Source: Peptoniphilus gorbachii
Lineage (GTDB): Bacteria > Bacillota > Clostridia > Tissierellales > Peptoniphilaceae
DNA length: 52,247 nucleotides
Direction of reading: 5' to 3'
NCBI RefSeq assembly: GCF_016908115.1
Contig: NZ_JAFBDH010000009.1
Location: 1-52,247, forward strand
Positions within the stretch are counted from its first letter, which is position 1; each line of letters begins with the position of its first letter. This document shows positions 44,837 to 52,247 of this stretch, in pieces. A model generated the notes under the pieces. It had not been told where the DNA came from and did no database searches. It saw nothing but the letters and a program-made list of their open reading frames with translations. Made by a program: the position numbers and the translations under genes.

Positions 44837-45637
44837 TTATAGGAACTTGTCTTTTAAATTATCCCAGTAGGAATTATTTGAGAAGACAAGTTTTTTTATT
44901 GTCTTATTTGATAGTCTAATGTTTACTCTGTGAAGGTTATTGAAAAAATACTCTGATCCGTCAACTAATAAAAGATTTGAATCCTTATATCTCTTTTCCA
45001 CAACAAGAGAAATTGTGTGAGCTCCAGGAACTATTACTGATGAGCCAAGGGAACGGTAGGCTTGAGAGTTCACAGGAGAAATTGGCGTCATTTGAAGGAC
45101 ATGAAGACTTGGATAGACTATGGCTCCTCCAGAAGAAAAGTTATAGGCAGTAGAGCCCGATGGAGTTGAAACTAAGATGCCGTCGCCAGAAAATTTTTCT
45201 ACATGATTTCTGTCTATAAAGACATTCATGTGAATGGTTTTTGAGTGAGCTGCCTTTAAAACAACTTCGTTGATTGAACAAAATTTATAGACTTTATTTT
45301 TTGTGTAGATGTCTGATTTTATTAATTTAATGTCATCTACCTTGTAATTTTCGCTTTTATAATCCTTTACAAATTTTTCAATTTCGTCAGGTTTTATCTC
45401 TTGATAAAAGCCAAGATGACCTGTGTTTATTCCCACAAAGGGCATTTCAGGAAAGTCATTTTTGTGAATTGCCTTTATAAAAGAACCGTCGCCACCAATG
45501 CAAATGGATAGTTCCGCATTTTTTTTGAAACCATTAAAGGGCTCATATCCATATCTTGTTAAAACCTTATGTAGTTCTGTGGCAGTTTTTTTCGATTCAA
45601 AATTTGCATTTGTTAGTATATTTATTATTTTTGACAA
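44837..45637 (-). CDS. nadK: NAD kinase
   Basis: The protein has 266 residues. The catalytic GGDGSFI (about 48), GINTGHLGFYQE and the second motif SGDGILVSTPSGSTAYNFSSGG are complete. It makes NADP from NAD and ATP. Start is TTG at 45637, with GGGGGT 8 bases upstream and no usable ATG nearby. It is divergent to the pseudouridine synthase gene. Confidence 0.94.
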   Translation of the reverse strand: MSKIINILTNANFESKKTATELHKVLTRYGYEPFNGFKKNAELSICIGGDGSFIKAIHKNDFPEMPFVGINTGHLGFYQEIKPDEIEKFVKDYKSENYKVDDIKLIKSDIYTKNKVYKFCSINEVVLKAAHSKTIHMNVFIDRNHVEKFSGDGILVSTPSGSTAYNFSSGGAIVYPSLHVLQMTPISPVNSQAYRSLGSSVIVPGAHTISLVVEKRYKDSNLLLVDGSEYFFNNLHRVNIRLSNKTIKKLVFSNNSYWDNLKDKFL

Positions 45638-45712
45638 GGTTAAACCCCCTTGATTTTTTTCTCTTTTATTTATATTATAAACGAATAAGGTCCCCTTGAC
45701 CAGAGGTGTAAA

Positions 45713-46606
45713 ATGTATAGATTAAATTCAAAAGGCTTTTTAAATTTTAAAGCCACAAAAGAAATCAAGATAAATGACTATTTAAAGGAGCGTGGAGTAT
45801 CTTCTCGCTTAATAAGAAAATCTGTAAAAAGTGGAAGTATTTACTTAAATGGAAAATTAATTAAAAAAAATAAAAAGTTAAAGTTAAATGACATAATTTC
45901 TCTTAGATTTCAAGATGAAGATCCTAATGGAAAAATTGAAAATAAAGATCTTGACATTTTATACGAAGATGATGATTTAATTATAATAAATAAAGAGCCC
46001 TTTATGGTTACTCACACTGCAAAAGATGATAGCGAGGGAACTCTTTTAAATTATCTCTTGGGATATTTTCATGACAATAATATTAAGAGAAAGGTAAGAT
46101 TTATTAATAGACTTGATAGAGATACATCAGGTATAGTTGTCGCCTCAAAAAATTCCTTTGCTCAAGATAAAATTTCGGCTGAATTTAGAGATATGGTTGA
46201 GAAAAAATATTTGGCAATTTGTCAGGGAATTTTTGATGAAAAAGAAGGGACAATTGATGCGCCTATAGCTACAAGTGAAGATAATATTAGGCGAGAAGTT
46301 AATTATGTAATAGGAAAAAAATCTATTACCTCTTATAAAGTTATTGAAGAATATGACAATATGAGCCTTGTCCTTTTAACTCTTCACACTGGAAGGACTC
46401 ATCAAATTAGAGTTCATTTAAGCCACATAGGTCATCCAATTATTGGCGACAGTCTTTATGGGAAAAAATCAGATCTTATTAATAGGCAAGCTCTTCATTC
46501 TTATTCTATAAAATTAAAACTTCCAAGAAATAATAAGGAAATAGAAATTTTTGCAAAGCCTCCAGAAGATTTTCATTTTTTTCCCTACACTTTATTGAAA
46601 AAGTAA
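45713..46606 (+). CDS. RluA-family 23S rRNA pseudouridine synthase
   Basis: The protein has 297 residues. An S4 RNA-binding domain (about 18-75, YLKERGVSSRLIRKSVKSG) is followed by a catalytic domain with the active Asp in INRLDRDTSGIVVAS (about 139) and LHTGRTHQIRVHLSHIGHPI. The exact uridine target cannot be told; RluD- and YjbO/YlyB-like enzymes share these motifs. Ribosome site AGAGGTG as in several genes of this window. Confidence 0.92.
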   Translation: MYRLNSKGFLNFKATKEIKINDYLKERGVSSRLIRKSVKSGSIYLNGKLIKKNKKLKLNDIISLRFQDEDPNGKIENKDLDILYEDDDLIIINKEPFMVTHTAKDDSEGTLLNYLLGYFHDNNIKRKVRFINRLDRDTSGIVVASKNSFAQDKISAEFRDMVEKKYLAICQGIFDEKEGTIDAPIATSEDNIRREVNYVIGKKSITSYKVIEEYDNMSLVLLTLHTGRTHQIRVHLSHIGHPIIGDSLYGKKSDLINRQALHSYSIKLKLPRNNKEIEIFAKPPEDFHFFPYTLLKK

Positions 46607-46623
46607 TTTCATTGAGTTATAAT
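46595..46623 (+). promoter_or_regulatory. Promoter of the 6S RNA gene
   Basis: TTGAAA (46595-46600), 17-base spacer, TATAAT (46618-46623). The -35 box lies in the last codons of the upstream gene. Transcription would begin near 46630. Confidence 0.8.
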
Positions 46624-46629
46624 TTAATT

Positions 46630-46815
46630 AGGTAAATTCTGCGATGTACGAAATAAGCCTATTTAATTCAACCGACAAATCTAACACGGGAAACTGTGTA
46701 TAAGTGAGATATGACAAGCCGTCTTTGAGCGGAAGTCAGAAGACACTATCAAGTTTTTGACCCACCATGATAATGGGCGGGTGTGAATTATTTAGGTAAC
46801 GGCATTGCGGTTTTT
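46630..46815 (+). ncRNA. ssrS: 6S RNA
   Basis: About 186 bases, the usual 6S size, framed by a strong promoter and a terminal hairpin with T-run. The closing stem matches the conserved 6S ends: CTGCGATGTACG near the 5' end (E. coli has CTGAGATGTTCG) pairs with CGGCATTGCGG at the 3' end. An inner stem CCTATTTAATTCA/TGAATTATTTAGG has one 2x2 loop, so the molecule is a long rod. 6S RNA binds the housekeeping RNA polymerase as a promoter mimic. Assigned by eye from the end motifs and the fold. Confidence 0.75.
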
Positions 46816-46914
46816 ACTATTATAGTCTTGTTTATAATTTTAATTTATTAAAATGATTAAATTTATATAAATCGGGTAAAAAATTAATAAATCAAGAAAC
46901 AAGGAGAGTTTAAA

Positions 46915-47472
46915 ATGGGATTATTTGATTATTTAGAAGAAAAGCGTAACGAAGCAGTAAGAAGAAGAAGACTTAAAGAAATTTCTAAAATTTCTACAGG
47001 TATTGCACTTGGAGCTATTGGCGGAATTTTATTTGCACCACAAGAAGGTAAAAAAACTCGTGAAGATATTGCAAATAAATCAAAAGAAGCTGCTAATCAA
47101 GCACTAAACGCAGCTAATGATGCTAAAGATACAATTGAATTTAAGGCATACCAAGCTGGCGAACAAGCTAAAAAAACTTACAATGATTTAAGAGAAAGAG
47201 CAGCTATTAAAAAATCTGAATTTGACGAAGATGTTGAAGTTGCAAAGGCAAAAGCTAAAGCAATTGGAGAAGTTGTTAAAGCTGGTGCTGAAGACATCAA
47301 AAAAGATGTAAAAAATACTACTGAAGAAGTTAAAGATACAGCAGAAGATGTTAAAGAAGACTTAAAAGAAGGCGCAAAAGATATTAAGAGAGAAGCTAAA
47401 AAATCTTCTGAAAATGTAAAGGAAACTGTTGAAGAAACAAAAAACAAGGCAGAAAAAGAAGCTAGAAAATAA
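46915..47472 (+). CDS. YtxH-domain protein
   Basis: The protein has 185 residues with a short membrane segment typical of YtxH (about 25-45, STGIALGAIGGILFAPQEG KKTRE in two blocks). It is followed by a long Lys/Glu/Ala-rich amphipathic helix region (about 50-185, repeated KDxTEEVKDTAEDVKED pattern) like LEA or apolipoprotein helices. Family members are envelope stress proteins of unknown mechanism. It lies 16 bases before the next small membrane protein gene, echoing the ytxH-ytxG pairing of bacilli. Confidence 0.82.
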   Translation: MGLFDYLEEKRNEAVRRRRLKEISKISTGIALGAIGGILFAPQEGKKTREDIANKSKEAANQALNAANDAKDTIEFKAYQAGEQAKKTYNDLRERAAIKKSEFDEDVEVAKAKAKAIGEVVKAGAEDIKKDVKNTTEEVKDTAEDVKEDLKEGAKDIKREAKKSSENVKETVEETKNKAEKEARK

Positions 47473-47487
47473 GATAGGGGGCATAAA

Positions 47488-47982
47488 ATGTTAGATCAAG
47501 CATTTACGATAGGTGGCCTACTTAGTTTCTTATTATATGTAGCAGGTATAGCTGCACTTGTTGCACTATTTTTAGTGTTAATAAATGTTTTTAAACTTTT
47601 GAAAAATGTCAATGAAATTGTTGAAAGAAACCAAGGTGAAATTGATCACACTTTAAAGACTGTTCCTTCAATAATGGACAATGCTAAGGACATTTCTACA
47701 AATGTAAATTCAATTTCAACTGATGCTACAAATTTAGTTAATGGTGTAAAACCAGAAATTGAAAAAGTTGTTGCCACAGTTGGTTCAGTTTCAGACACTG
47801 TAAATGGAATTACAAGAAAGGTCGATGATACTTCTTTAAGAGTATCAAGCACAGTTATGAATGTTTCAGATATTATTTCTGATACTGCAAAAACTATTTC
47901 ACTTAGTTCAAATAACGCCATCGACTATTTTTATATTTTAAGAGAAGTTGCAAAGACTGTTAAAGAAGTCTTTTTAAAATGA
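47488..47982 (+). CDS. Small membrane protein with coiled-coil tail (DUF948/YtxG-like)
   Basis: The protein has 164 residues: one N-terminal membrane helix (about 10-34), then heptad-rich sequence with repeated Val/Ile/Asn/Thr (STNVNSISTDATNLV, VGSVSDTVNGITRKV), like the DUF948 or methyl-accepting-helix type. It is co-transcribed with the YtxH gene. Function unknown. Confidence 0.7.
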   Translation: MLDQAFTIGGLLSFLLYVAGIAALVALFLVLINVFKLLKNVNEIVERNQGEIDHTLKTVPSIMDNAKDISTNVNSISTDATNLVNGVKPEIEKVVATVGSVSDTVNGITRKVDDTSLRVSSTVMNVSDIISDTAKTISLSSNNAIDYFYILREVAKTVKEVFLK

Positions 47983-47989
47983 TCTAGGG

Positions 47990-48020
47990 GACGGAGTTAT
48001 TGCTTCGTCTTCTTTTATTT
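47990..48020 (+). terminator. Terminator of the YtxH operon
   Basis: GACGGAG (47990-47996)/CTTCGTC (48003-48009), one wobble, then TTCTTTTATTTT. Confidence 0.75.
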
Positions 48021-48088
48021 TAAATATGAGGATTATAAAATAAGAAAATTAAACTATAGTCCTTATTCTACATAGCAAGAGGAGAAGA

Positions 48089-48982
48089 ATGAAAAGAGTT
48101 AAGATTATTGCAAATCCAAATTCGGGCAGAGGTGCAGCTCTAGGCAAAATTTTAGAATTAATTGAGCTTATGAGTCATGACGAGTATGAAATAGAATTAC
48201 TTTTTACTCACCTTGAAGGCGATGGAAAAAATTTCGCTGCAAATTATACTGGAGAAGATTTTATAATATGCTCTGGTGGAGATGGAACAGTAAATGAAGT
48301 TGTAAATGGAATATATCTTTCAAAGAGAGATACTCTCCTTGCAATTCTTCAAAGTGGAACTGTAAATGATTTTGCCAATGCACAAGGTCTGCCAACTTCA
48401 CCCTTTAAATTTTATAATATGATAAAAAACTTTAACATTAAGACAATTGATCTCGGACTTGCAGGCGAAAGAGCCTTTATAAATGTTGCTGCAGGTGGTA
48501 TGCTAACAGAGATTGCTTATTCTGTAACAGCTGAAAGAAAGGCAAGTCTTGGAAATATGGCATATTACCTTGAAGGGGTAAGAGAGTTATTAGAAAAAAA
48601 ATTTTTTAAATATCAAAAATCAATAAATCTAAAAATTAAAAGTAAAGAATTTACTGGAGATGTTGATGCGCTTTTGTTTTTAATAACAAATTCAACTTCA
48701 GTAGGTGGTTTCAAAAAAATGGCACCCTTTGCCGATGTTTCAGATGGATACCTAGATGTTTTAATATTTAAGAGAATAAAAATTTCTGATGCGCCTGAAC
48801 TTTTTGCATCTCTAGTTGGAGGAAAACACCTAGATCACGATAAAGTAATTTATCTAAAAACGAAAAATATAAACATTGAATCTGATGAAGATGTAACAAT
48901 AGATGTTGATGGAGAAAAGACTTCCACACTGCCAATGAATTTCAAAGTGTTGGAGAATAGATTAAAAATAATAGTACCATAA
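48089..48982 (+). CDS. Diacylglycerol/lipid kinase family protein (YegS/DgkB type)
   Basis: The protein has 297 residues with the DAGK catalytic motifs IANPNSGRGAA, CSGGDGTVNEVVNGI (about 65) and LQSGTVNDFANA (about 92), then FINVAAGG and the late DVDGEKT. The lipid substrate may be diacylglycerol or undecaprenol, not determinable here. Ribosome site GAGGAG. It lies 10 bases before the LacI gene. Confidence 0.9.
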   Translation: MKRVKIIANPNSGRGAALGKILELIELMSHDEYEIELLFTHLEGDGKNFAANYTGEDFIICSGGDGTVNEVVNGIYLSKRDTLLAILQSGTVNDFANAQGLPTSPFKFYNMIKNFNIKTIDLGLAGERAFINVAAGGMLTEIAYSVTAERKASLGNMAYYLEGVRELLEKKFFKYQKSINLKIKSKEFTGDVDALLFLITNSTSVGGFKKMAPFADVSDGYLDVLIFKRIKISDAPELFASLVGGKHLDHDKVIYLKTKNINIESDEDVTIDVDGEKTSTLPMNFKVLENRLKIIVP

Positions 48983-48992
48983 GGAGGAAAGT

Positions 48993-50006
48993 ATGGCATC
49001 TACAATTAAAGACGTAGCAAAAATGGCAGATGTTTCCATTTCTACAGTATCAAGGGTAATTAATGACTCAAAACCCGTAAGCCCAGAGGCTCGAAGAAGA
49101 GTTTTGCACGCTATAGATGTTTTGGATTACAAACCAAATGAAGTGGCTAGAAGTTTAGTCACAAAAAAATCTAACTTAATAGGTGTAATTGTAGAGGATA
49201 TTGGATCCAATTTTATTTCACAAATTTTAAGAGGAGTGGAAGAAGTTGGAAGAATGTATAAATATGACATACTTTTATCAAGCTCCTATGGCGACCAAGA
49301 ATCTGAAATGAAATTTGCAAACTTGTTGGCACAAAAACAAGTTGAAGGAATTATTGTAATTTCAAACTTACACAATCCTAAACTCGAATACAAATTAGAA
49401 GAAAGTAAAATTCCCTATGTAATTATAAGTAATTTCTATGACATAGAAAAATTCTCTTCAACAATTGATTATGAAAAGGCATCCTATGACATGGTAAATC
49501 TTTTGATTTCAAAGGGACATAAAAATATTGCCTCTCTTGGAATTAGAAAGGACTATGACAGAACCTTTGAAAAGAAAAAAATCGAAGGCTACAATAAAGC
49601 TATGGAAGAACATGGCTTAAAGAAAATCAATTTATTTGTTGAAGGTCTTAACGCAGAAGATGTAGAAAATGAAGAAGAAACAATTTTAGAAACTATTAAA
49701 AAAGAAAATATTACTGCTTTCTTCACATCCTATGATACAATAGCAATTCACCTAATGAATTTGCTTTTAGACAACAACTATAAAACTCCTGAAGATATTT
49801 CAGTAACAGGATTTGGTGGATCCTATATTTCAAATATATATAGACCAAAACTTACAACTGTAAAAATTCCATACTATGATATTGGAGCAGTATCAATAAG
49901 AAAAATTTTAAAGAAAATAGCTAAAGAAGATAGCGACTTCTCCGAAAATGTAGTACTTCCATCAGAAATTCTTGAAAGAGAAAGCGTAAAAAGTTTAAAT
50001 GACTAA
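48993..50006 (+). CDS. LacI-family transcriptional regulator
   Basis: The protein has 337 residues. The LacI helix-turn-helix and hinge (1-60) read IKDVAKMADVSISTVSRVIN and LDYKPNEVARSL. The ligand domain (about 62-330) begins NLIGVIVEDIGSNF and contains SVTGFGGS. Similar in build to CcpA, but no sugar genes are nearby, so effector and targets are unknown. Its last 8 bases overlap the next regulator gene. Confidence 0.9.
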   Translation: MASTIKDVAKMADVSISTVSRVINDSKPVSPEARRRVLHAIDVLDYKPNEVARSLVTKKSNLIGVIVEDIGSNFISQILRGVEEVGRMYKYDILLSSSYGDQESEMKFANLLAQKQVEGIIVISNLHNPKLEYKLEESKIPYVIISNFYDIEKFSSTIDYEKASYDMVNLLISKGHKNIASLGIRKDYDRTFEKKKIEGYNKAMEEHGLKKINLFVEGLNAEDVENEEETILETIKKENITAFFTSYDTIAIHLMNLLLDNNYKTPEDISVTGFGGSYISNIYRPKLTTVKIPYYDIGAVSIRKILKKIAKEDSDFSENVVLPSEILERESVKSLND

Positions 50007-50520
50007 AATCGCTATTGAAACAAATTGTGAAATAATAAAAAGAGGACTTCAAAATATTTTAAAGGATTATGAAGTCCTTGATTTTTATGAGGAAGAAAAT
50101 AGAGACTTTGACTTATTAATATTTCAAGACAAAAAGCTAGAAGATAGAATAGAAGATAAAATAAGAATAGTAGATTCCGAAGATCTACCCTTAAATATTG
50201 ACTATTCACTTATAAGTCTAAAGGCAACAGAAAGTGAAATATTAGAAGCGATAGATAAAAGCCTTAGAGGTTACATTTATATAGAAGAAAGTTTAAAAGA
50301 AATAAAAAAGAAAAGAAATAAAAAATTTGAAAATATAAAAAAACTTACAAGGAGAGAAAAATATTTATTAGAAGCCCTAATAGAGGGAAAAACAAATAAA
50401 GATATCTCAAGAGAAATTTATATAAGTGAAAAAACTATAAAAAACAATCTAACAGTTCTCTACAAAAAACTGGAAGTAAATGGCAGAAGAGAAATCATAA
50501 AAAACTATAGGGAAATTTAA
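49999..50520 (+). CDS. LuxR/NarL-type regulator with degenerate receiver
   Basis: The protein has 173 residues. The C-terminal helix-turn-helix (about 115-173) is a normal LuxR domain: LTRREKYLLEALIEGKTNKDI then SEKTIKNNLTVLYKKL. The N-terminal 100 residues follow a receiver pattern (KIAIETNCEIIKRGLQNIL) but lack the acid-pocket Asp pair; only a possible Asp44 (LLIFQD) remains. It probably works without phosphorylation. It is coupled to the LacI gene by an 8-base overlap. Confidence 0.82.
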   Translation: MTKIAIETNCEIIKRGLQNILKDYEVLDFYEEENRDFDLLIFQDKKLEDRIEDKIRIVDSEDLPLNIDYSLISLKATESEILEAIDKSLRGYIYIEESLKEIKKKRNKKFENIKKLTRREKYLLEALIEGKTNKDISREIYISEKTIKNNLTVLYKKLEVNGRREIIKNYREI

Positions 50521-50531
50521 AGTTTTTATTA

Positions 50532-50562
50532 AAATATGTTAGTAAAGCTAACATATTTTTTA
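50532..50562 (+). terminator. Terminator after the regulator pair
   Basis: Perfect 11-bp stem AAATATGTTAG (50532-50542)/CTAACATATTT (50548-50558) followed by a T-run. No clear promoter lies between it and the next gene, which starts 21 bases later. Confidence 0.85.
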
Positions 50563-50578
50563 TTGGAGTGACAAATAA

Positions 50579-51391
50579 ATGGATGAAAATTTATTATTGT
50601 ATTTAATATATTTTTTTATATACGCCTTTATAGGCTGGGTAGTAGAAGTTAGTTATCACGCAGTAACGATTGGAAAATTTATAAATAGAGGATTTTTATC
50701 AGGACCCTATTGTCCTATATATGGCTTTGGAGCCATTTCAGTCATTTGTTTTTTAACAGACATAGGAGAAAAAAATAAATTAGTCTTATTTTTTGGATCA
50801 ATTGCCATAGCAACAGCCATAGAATTTGTAGGAGGATTTCTCTTGGAAAAAATATTTCATGAGAGATGGTGGGATTATTCAAATAAAAAATTTAACCTTG
50901 GCGGCTATGTTTGCCTAGAATTTTCAGTAATATGGGGACTATTTTGTTTTTTATTATACGAAGCAGTACATCCTCTAGTAAAAAATATAGTAGGACTTAT
51001 ACCCTTAGATATGCTTAAATATTTGGACCTAGGGCTTGTAATAATTATGACAATTGACTTAATTGCTACAATAAATACACTTGTAGGCATAAACAAAAAA
51101 ATAAGGGTCTTAGACAAAGTAAGAAAAGATATAAGAAAAGTATCTGACAGAATAGGAACAAGAGTATACGATAGGACTGTGGCATTAGAAAATAAACAAG
51201 AAGAAATCAAGAAAAATCCTAAAATAATAGAAATAGAAAATAGAATTAGAGAATTAAAAGAAAGGAAGGCAATATTAGGAGAGAGAAGAATACTAAGAGC
51301 CTTTCCAAATTTAACAGATAGACTAGAAGAAACACAAATAGCTTATGAAGAATTAAAAGAAAGAATTAAAGATCAGTACAGCAAAGACTAA
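50579..51391 (+). CDS. CmpB-family (putative ABC transporter type IV) membrane protein
   Basis: The protein has 270 residues. Five membrane helices lie in the first 170 residues, with the family pattern FIYAFIGWVVEVSYH, NRGFLSGPYCPIYGFGA, EFVGGFLLEKIFHERWWDYS and GYVCLEFSVIWG. A charged coiled-coil C-terminus (about 180-270) is cytosolic. The family is common in Firmicutes and has no known substrate. Ribosome site GGAG is 11 bases from the ATG, rather far. Confidence 0.85.
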   Translation: MDENLLLYLIYFFIYAFIGWVVEVSYHAVTIGKFINRGFLSGPYCPIYGFGAISVICFLTDIGEKNKLVLFFGSIAIATAIEFVGGFLLEKIFHERWWDYSNKKFNLGGYVCLEFSVIWGLFCFLLYEAVHPLVKNIVGLIPLDMLKYLDLGLVIIMTIDLIATINTLVGINKKIRVLDKVRKDIRKVSDRIGTRVYDRTVALENKQEEIKKNPKIIEIENRIRELKERKAILGERRILRAFPNLTDRLEETQIAYEELKERIKDQYSKD

Positions 51392-51440
51392 AAAAATTTA
51401 AAAATATAAGCAAAAAATTTAAAAATTTACAAAAAAATCA

Positions 51441-51497
51441 TTGACATATAAAAAAGAAAATAGTAAACTATAACAGTTGTCGAAAAAGACAGCTGTT
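51441..51497 (+). promoter_or_regulatory. rRNA promoter P1 with hairpin at its start site
   Basis: TTGACA (51441-51446), 17-base spacer, TAAACT (51464-51469). AACAGTTGTC (51472-51481)/GACAGCTGTT (51488-51497) forms a hairpin that starts about at the transcription start and is followed by ATTTTTT, like a terminator. Confidence 0.8.
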
Positions 51498-51542
51498 ATT
51501 TTTTAAAATTTTATAAAAAAAATAAAAAAAATAAAAAAACAG

Positions 51543-51602
51543 TTGACAAAATAACTTCAAGATGATAACATATAGAAGTTGCCGATTAAGACAGCAAGAC
51601 TT
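51543..51602 (+). promoter_or_regulatory. rRNA promoter P2
   Basis: TTGACA (51543-51548), 17-base spacer, TAACAT (51566-51571). A weaker hairpin AAG-TTGC/GCAA-GA-CTT lies at 51576-51602. Confidence 0.8.
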
Positions 51603-51648
51603 TTGTAAAAGTCGAGTAAAAAAACTTTAAAAAAGTTGTAAAAAATAC

Positions 51649-51701
51649 TTGACAAAAATAATTTACAAGAGTACAATAAATAAGCTACTTAAAAAAGTAG
51701 C
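51649..51701 (+). promoter_or_regulatory. rRNA promoter P3 with hairpin at its start site
   Basis: TTGACA (51649-51654), 17-base spacer, TACAAT (51672-51677). The predicted start (about 51684) coincides with hairpin GCTACTT (51684-51690)/AAGTAGC (51695-51701). Confidence 0.85.
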
Positions 51702-51807
51702 AAGAAACATGATAATTAAATAGTGTGAAGATAAAAAGATTCGTAATGAATCACAAAGCAAACCAGATATTCGTTTAGTTTTGAGAAAACTAATGAGTCA
51801 TACAAAT
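51702..51807 (+). other. Leader of the 16S rRNA precursor
   Basis: The stretch has no gene. Hairpins GATTC/GAATC (about 51740-51755) and TTAGTTTT/AAAACTAA (about 51774-51792) lie in the leader that is cut away during rRNA maturation. Confidence 0.65.

Positions 51808-52247
<440 letters not shown>

Noticed and set aside
46710-46750. Sequence AAGTCAGAAGAC resembles the B12 box of a cobalamin riboswitch, with GGGAA upstream.
   Set aside because: The other conserved cobalamin elements (GCCACTG, the GGTGxAA spacing) are missing, the downstream gene is unrelated to B12, and the ends of the transcript match 6S RNA.

Overview
The window is low-GC, strictly fermentative Firmicutes DNA. It ends in the first ~440 bases of a 16S rRNA gene whose sequence, together with the gene content, points to the Peptoniphilaceae/Tissierellia (Peptoniphilus- or Anaerococcus-like anaerobic cocci). 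The content behind this is butyryl-CoA dehydrogenase with EtfBA, a group-B-like [FeFe] hydrogenase, superoxide reductase, type III glutamine synthetase and SLH- and sortase-anchored surface proteins. The genus call is inference from reading, not from a search.

Layout. 1-5.4 kb: a cluster of hairpins at the left edge, superoxide reductase, an RNA methyltransferase, a PAS/SpoIIE phosphatase and an ABC exporter pair. 5.6-10.1 kb: an SLH-domain surface protein with a tyrosine-rich middle, a TetR regulator with a polytopic membrane protein and a palindromic operator, and a universal stress protein. 10.4-13.5 kb: bcd-etfB-etfA behind a strong promoter and a Rex-like operator. 13.6-19.3 kb: a five-gene variant of the Dlt system (adenylation enzyme, tandem GNAT, carrier protein, MBOAT, SGNH-NodB fusion), the best candidate here for an undescribed system. 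19.3-25.0 kb: an accessory island with a truncated branched-chain aminotransferase relic and a 1596-residue G5-repeat wall protein, partly of different base composition. 25.1-29.8 kb: ApbE lipoprotein operon, a Crp-family regulator, and divergently a 2Fe-2S protein with [FeFe] hydrogenase, again with a Rex-like site. 29.9-30.8 kb: rplM-rpsI. 30.8-31.3 kb: three degenerate copies of a structured repeat between terminators. 31.3-44.8 kb: pyruvate carboxylase, PspC, RecD2, ComF, YihY, a two-component system, type III glutamine synthetase behind a terminator-containing leader, CTP synthase. 44.8-51.4 kb: NAD kinase, an RluA-type pseudouridine synthase, a 6S RNA gene, YtxH and a second small membrane protein, lipid kinase, LacI and LuxR-type regulators, a CmpB-like membrane protein. 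51.4-52.2 kb: three tandem rRNA promoters and the 16S start.

How the genes fit. Bcd-EtfAB (flavin-based crotonyl-CoA reduction), the hydrogenase module and pyruvate carboxylase describe redox disposal in an amino-acid or organic-acid fermenter, and two Rex-like operators suggest NADH-responsive control of the first two. Envelope genes (SLH protein, G5 wall protein, Dlt-like cluster) make up most of the accessory load. All assignments rest on motifs read by eye; no database search was possible.
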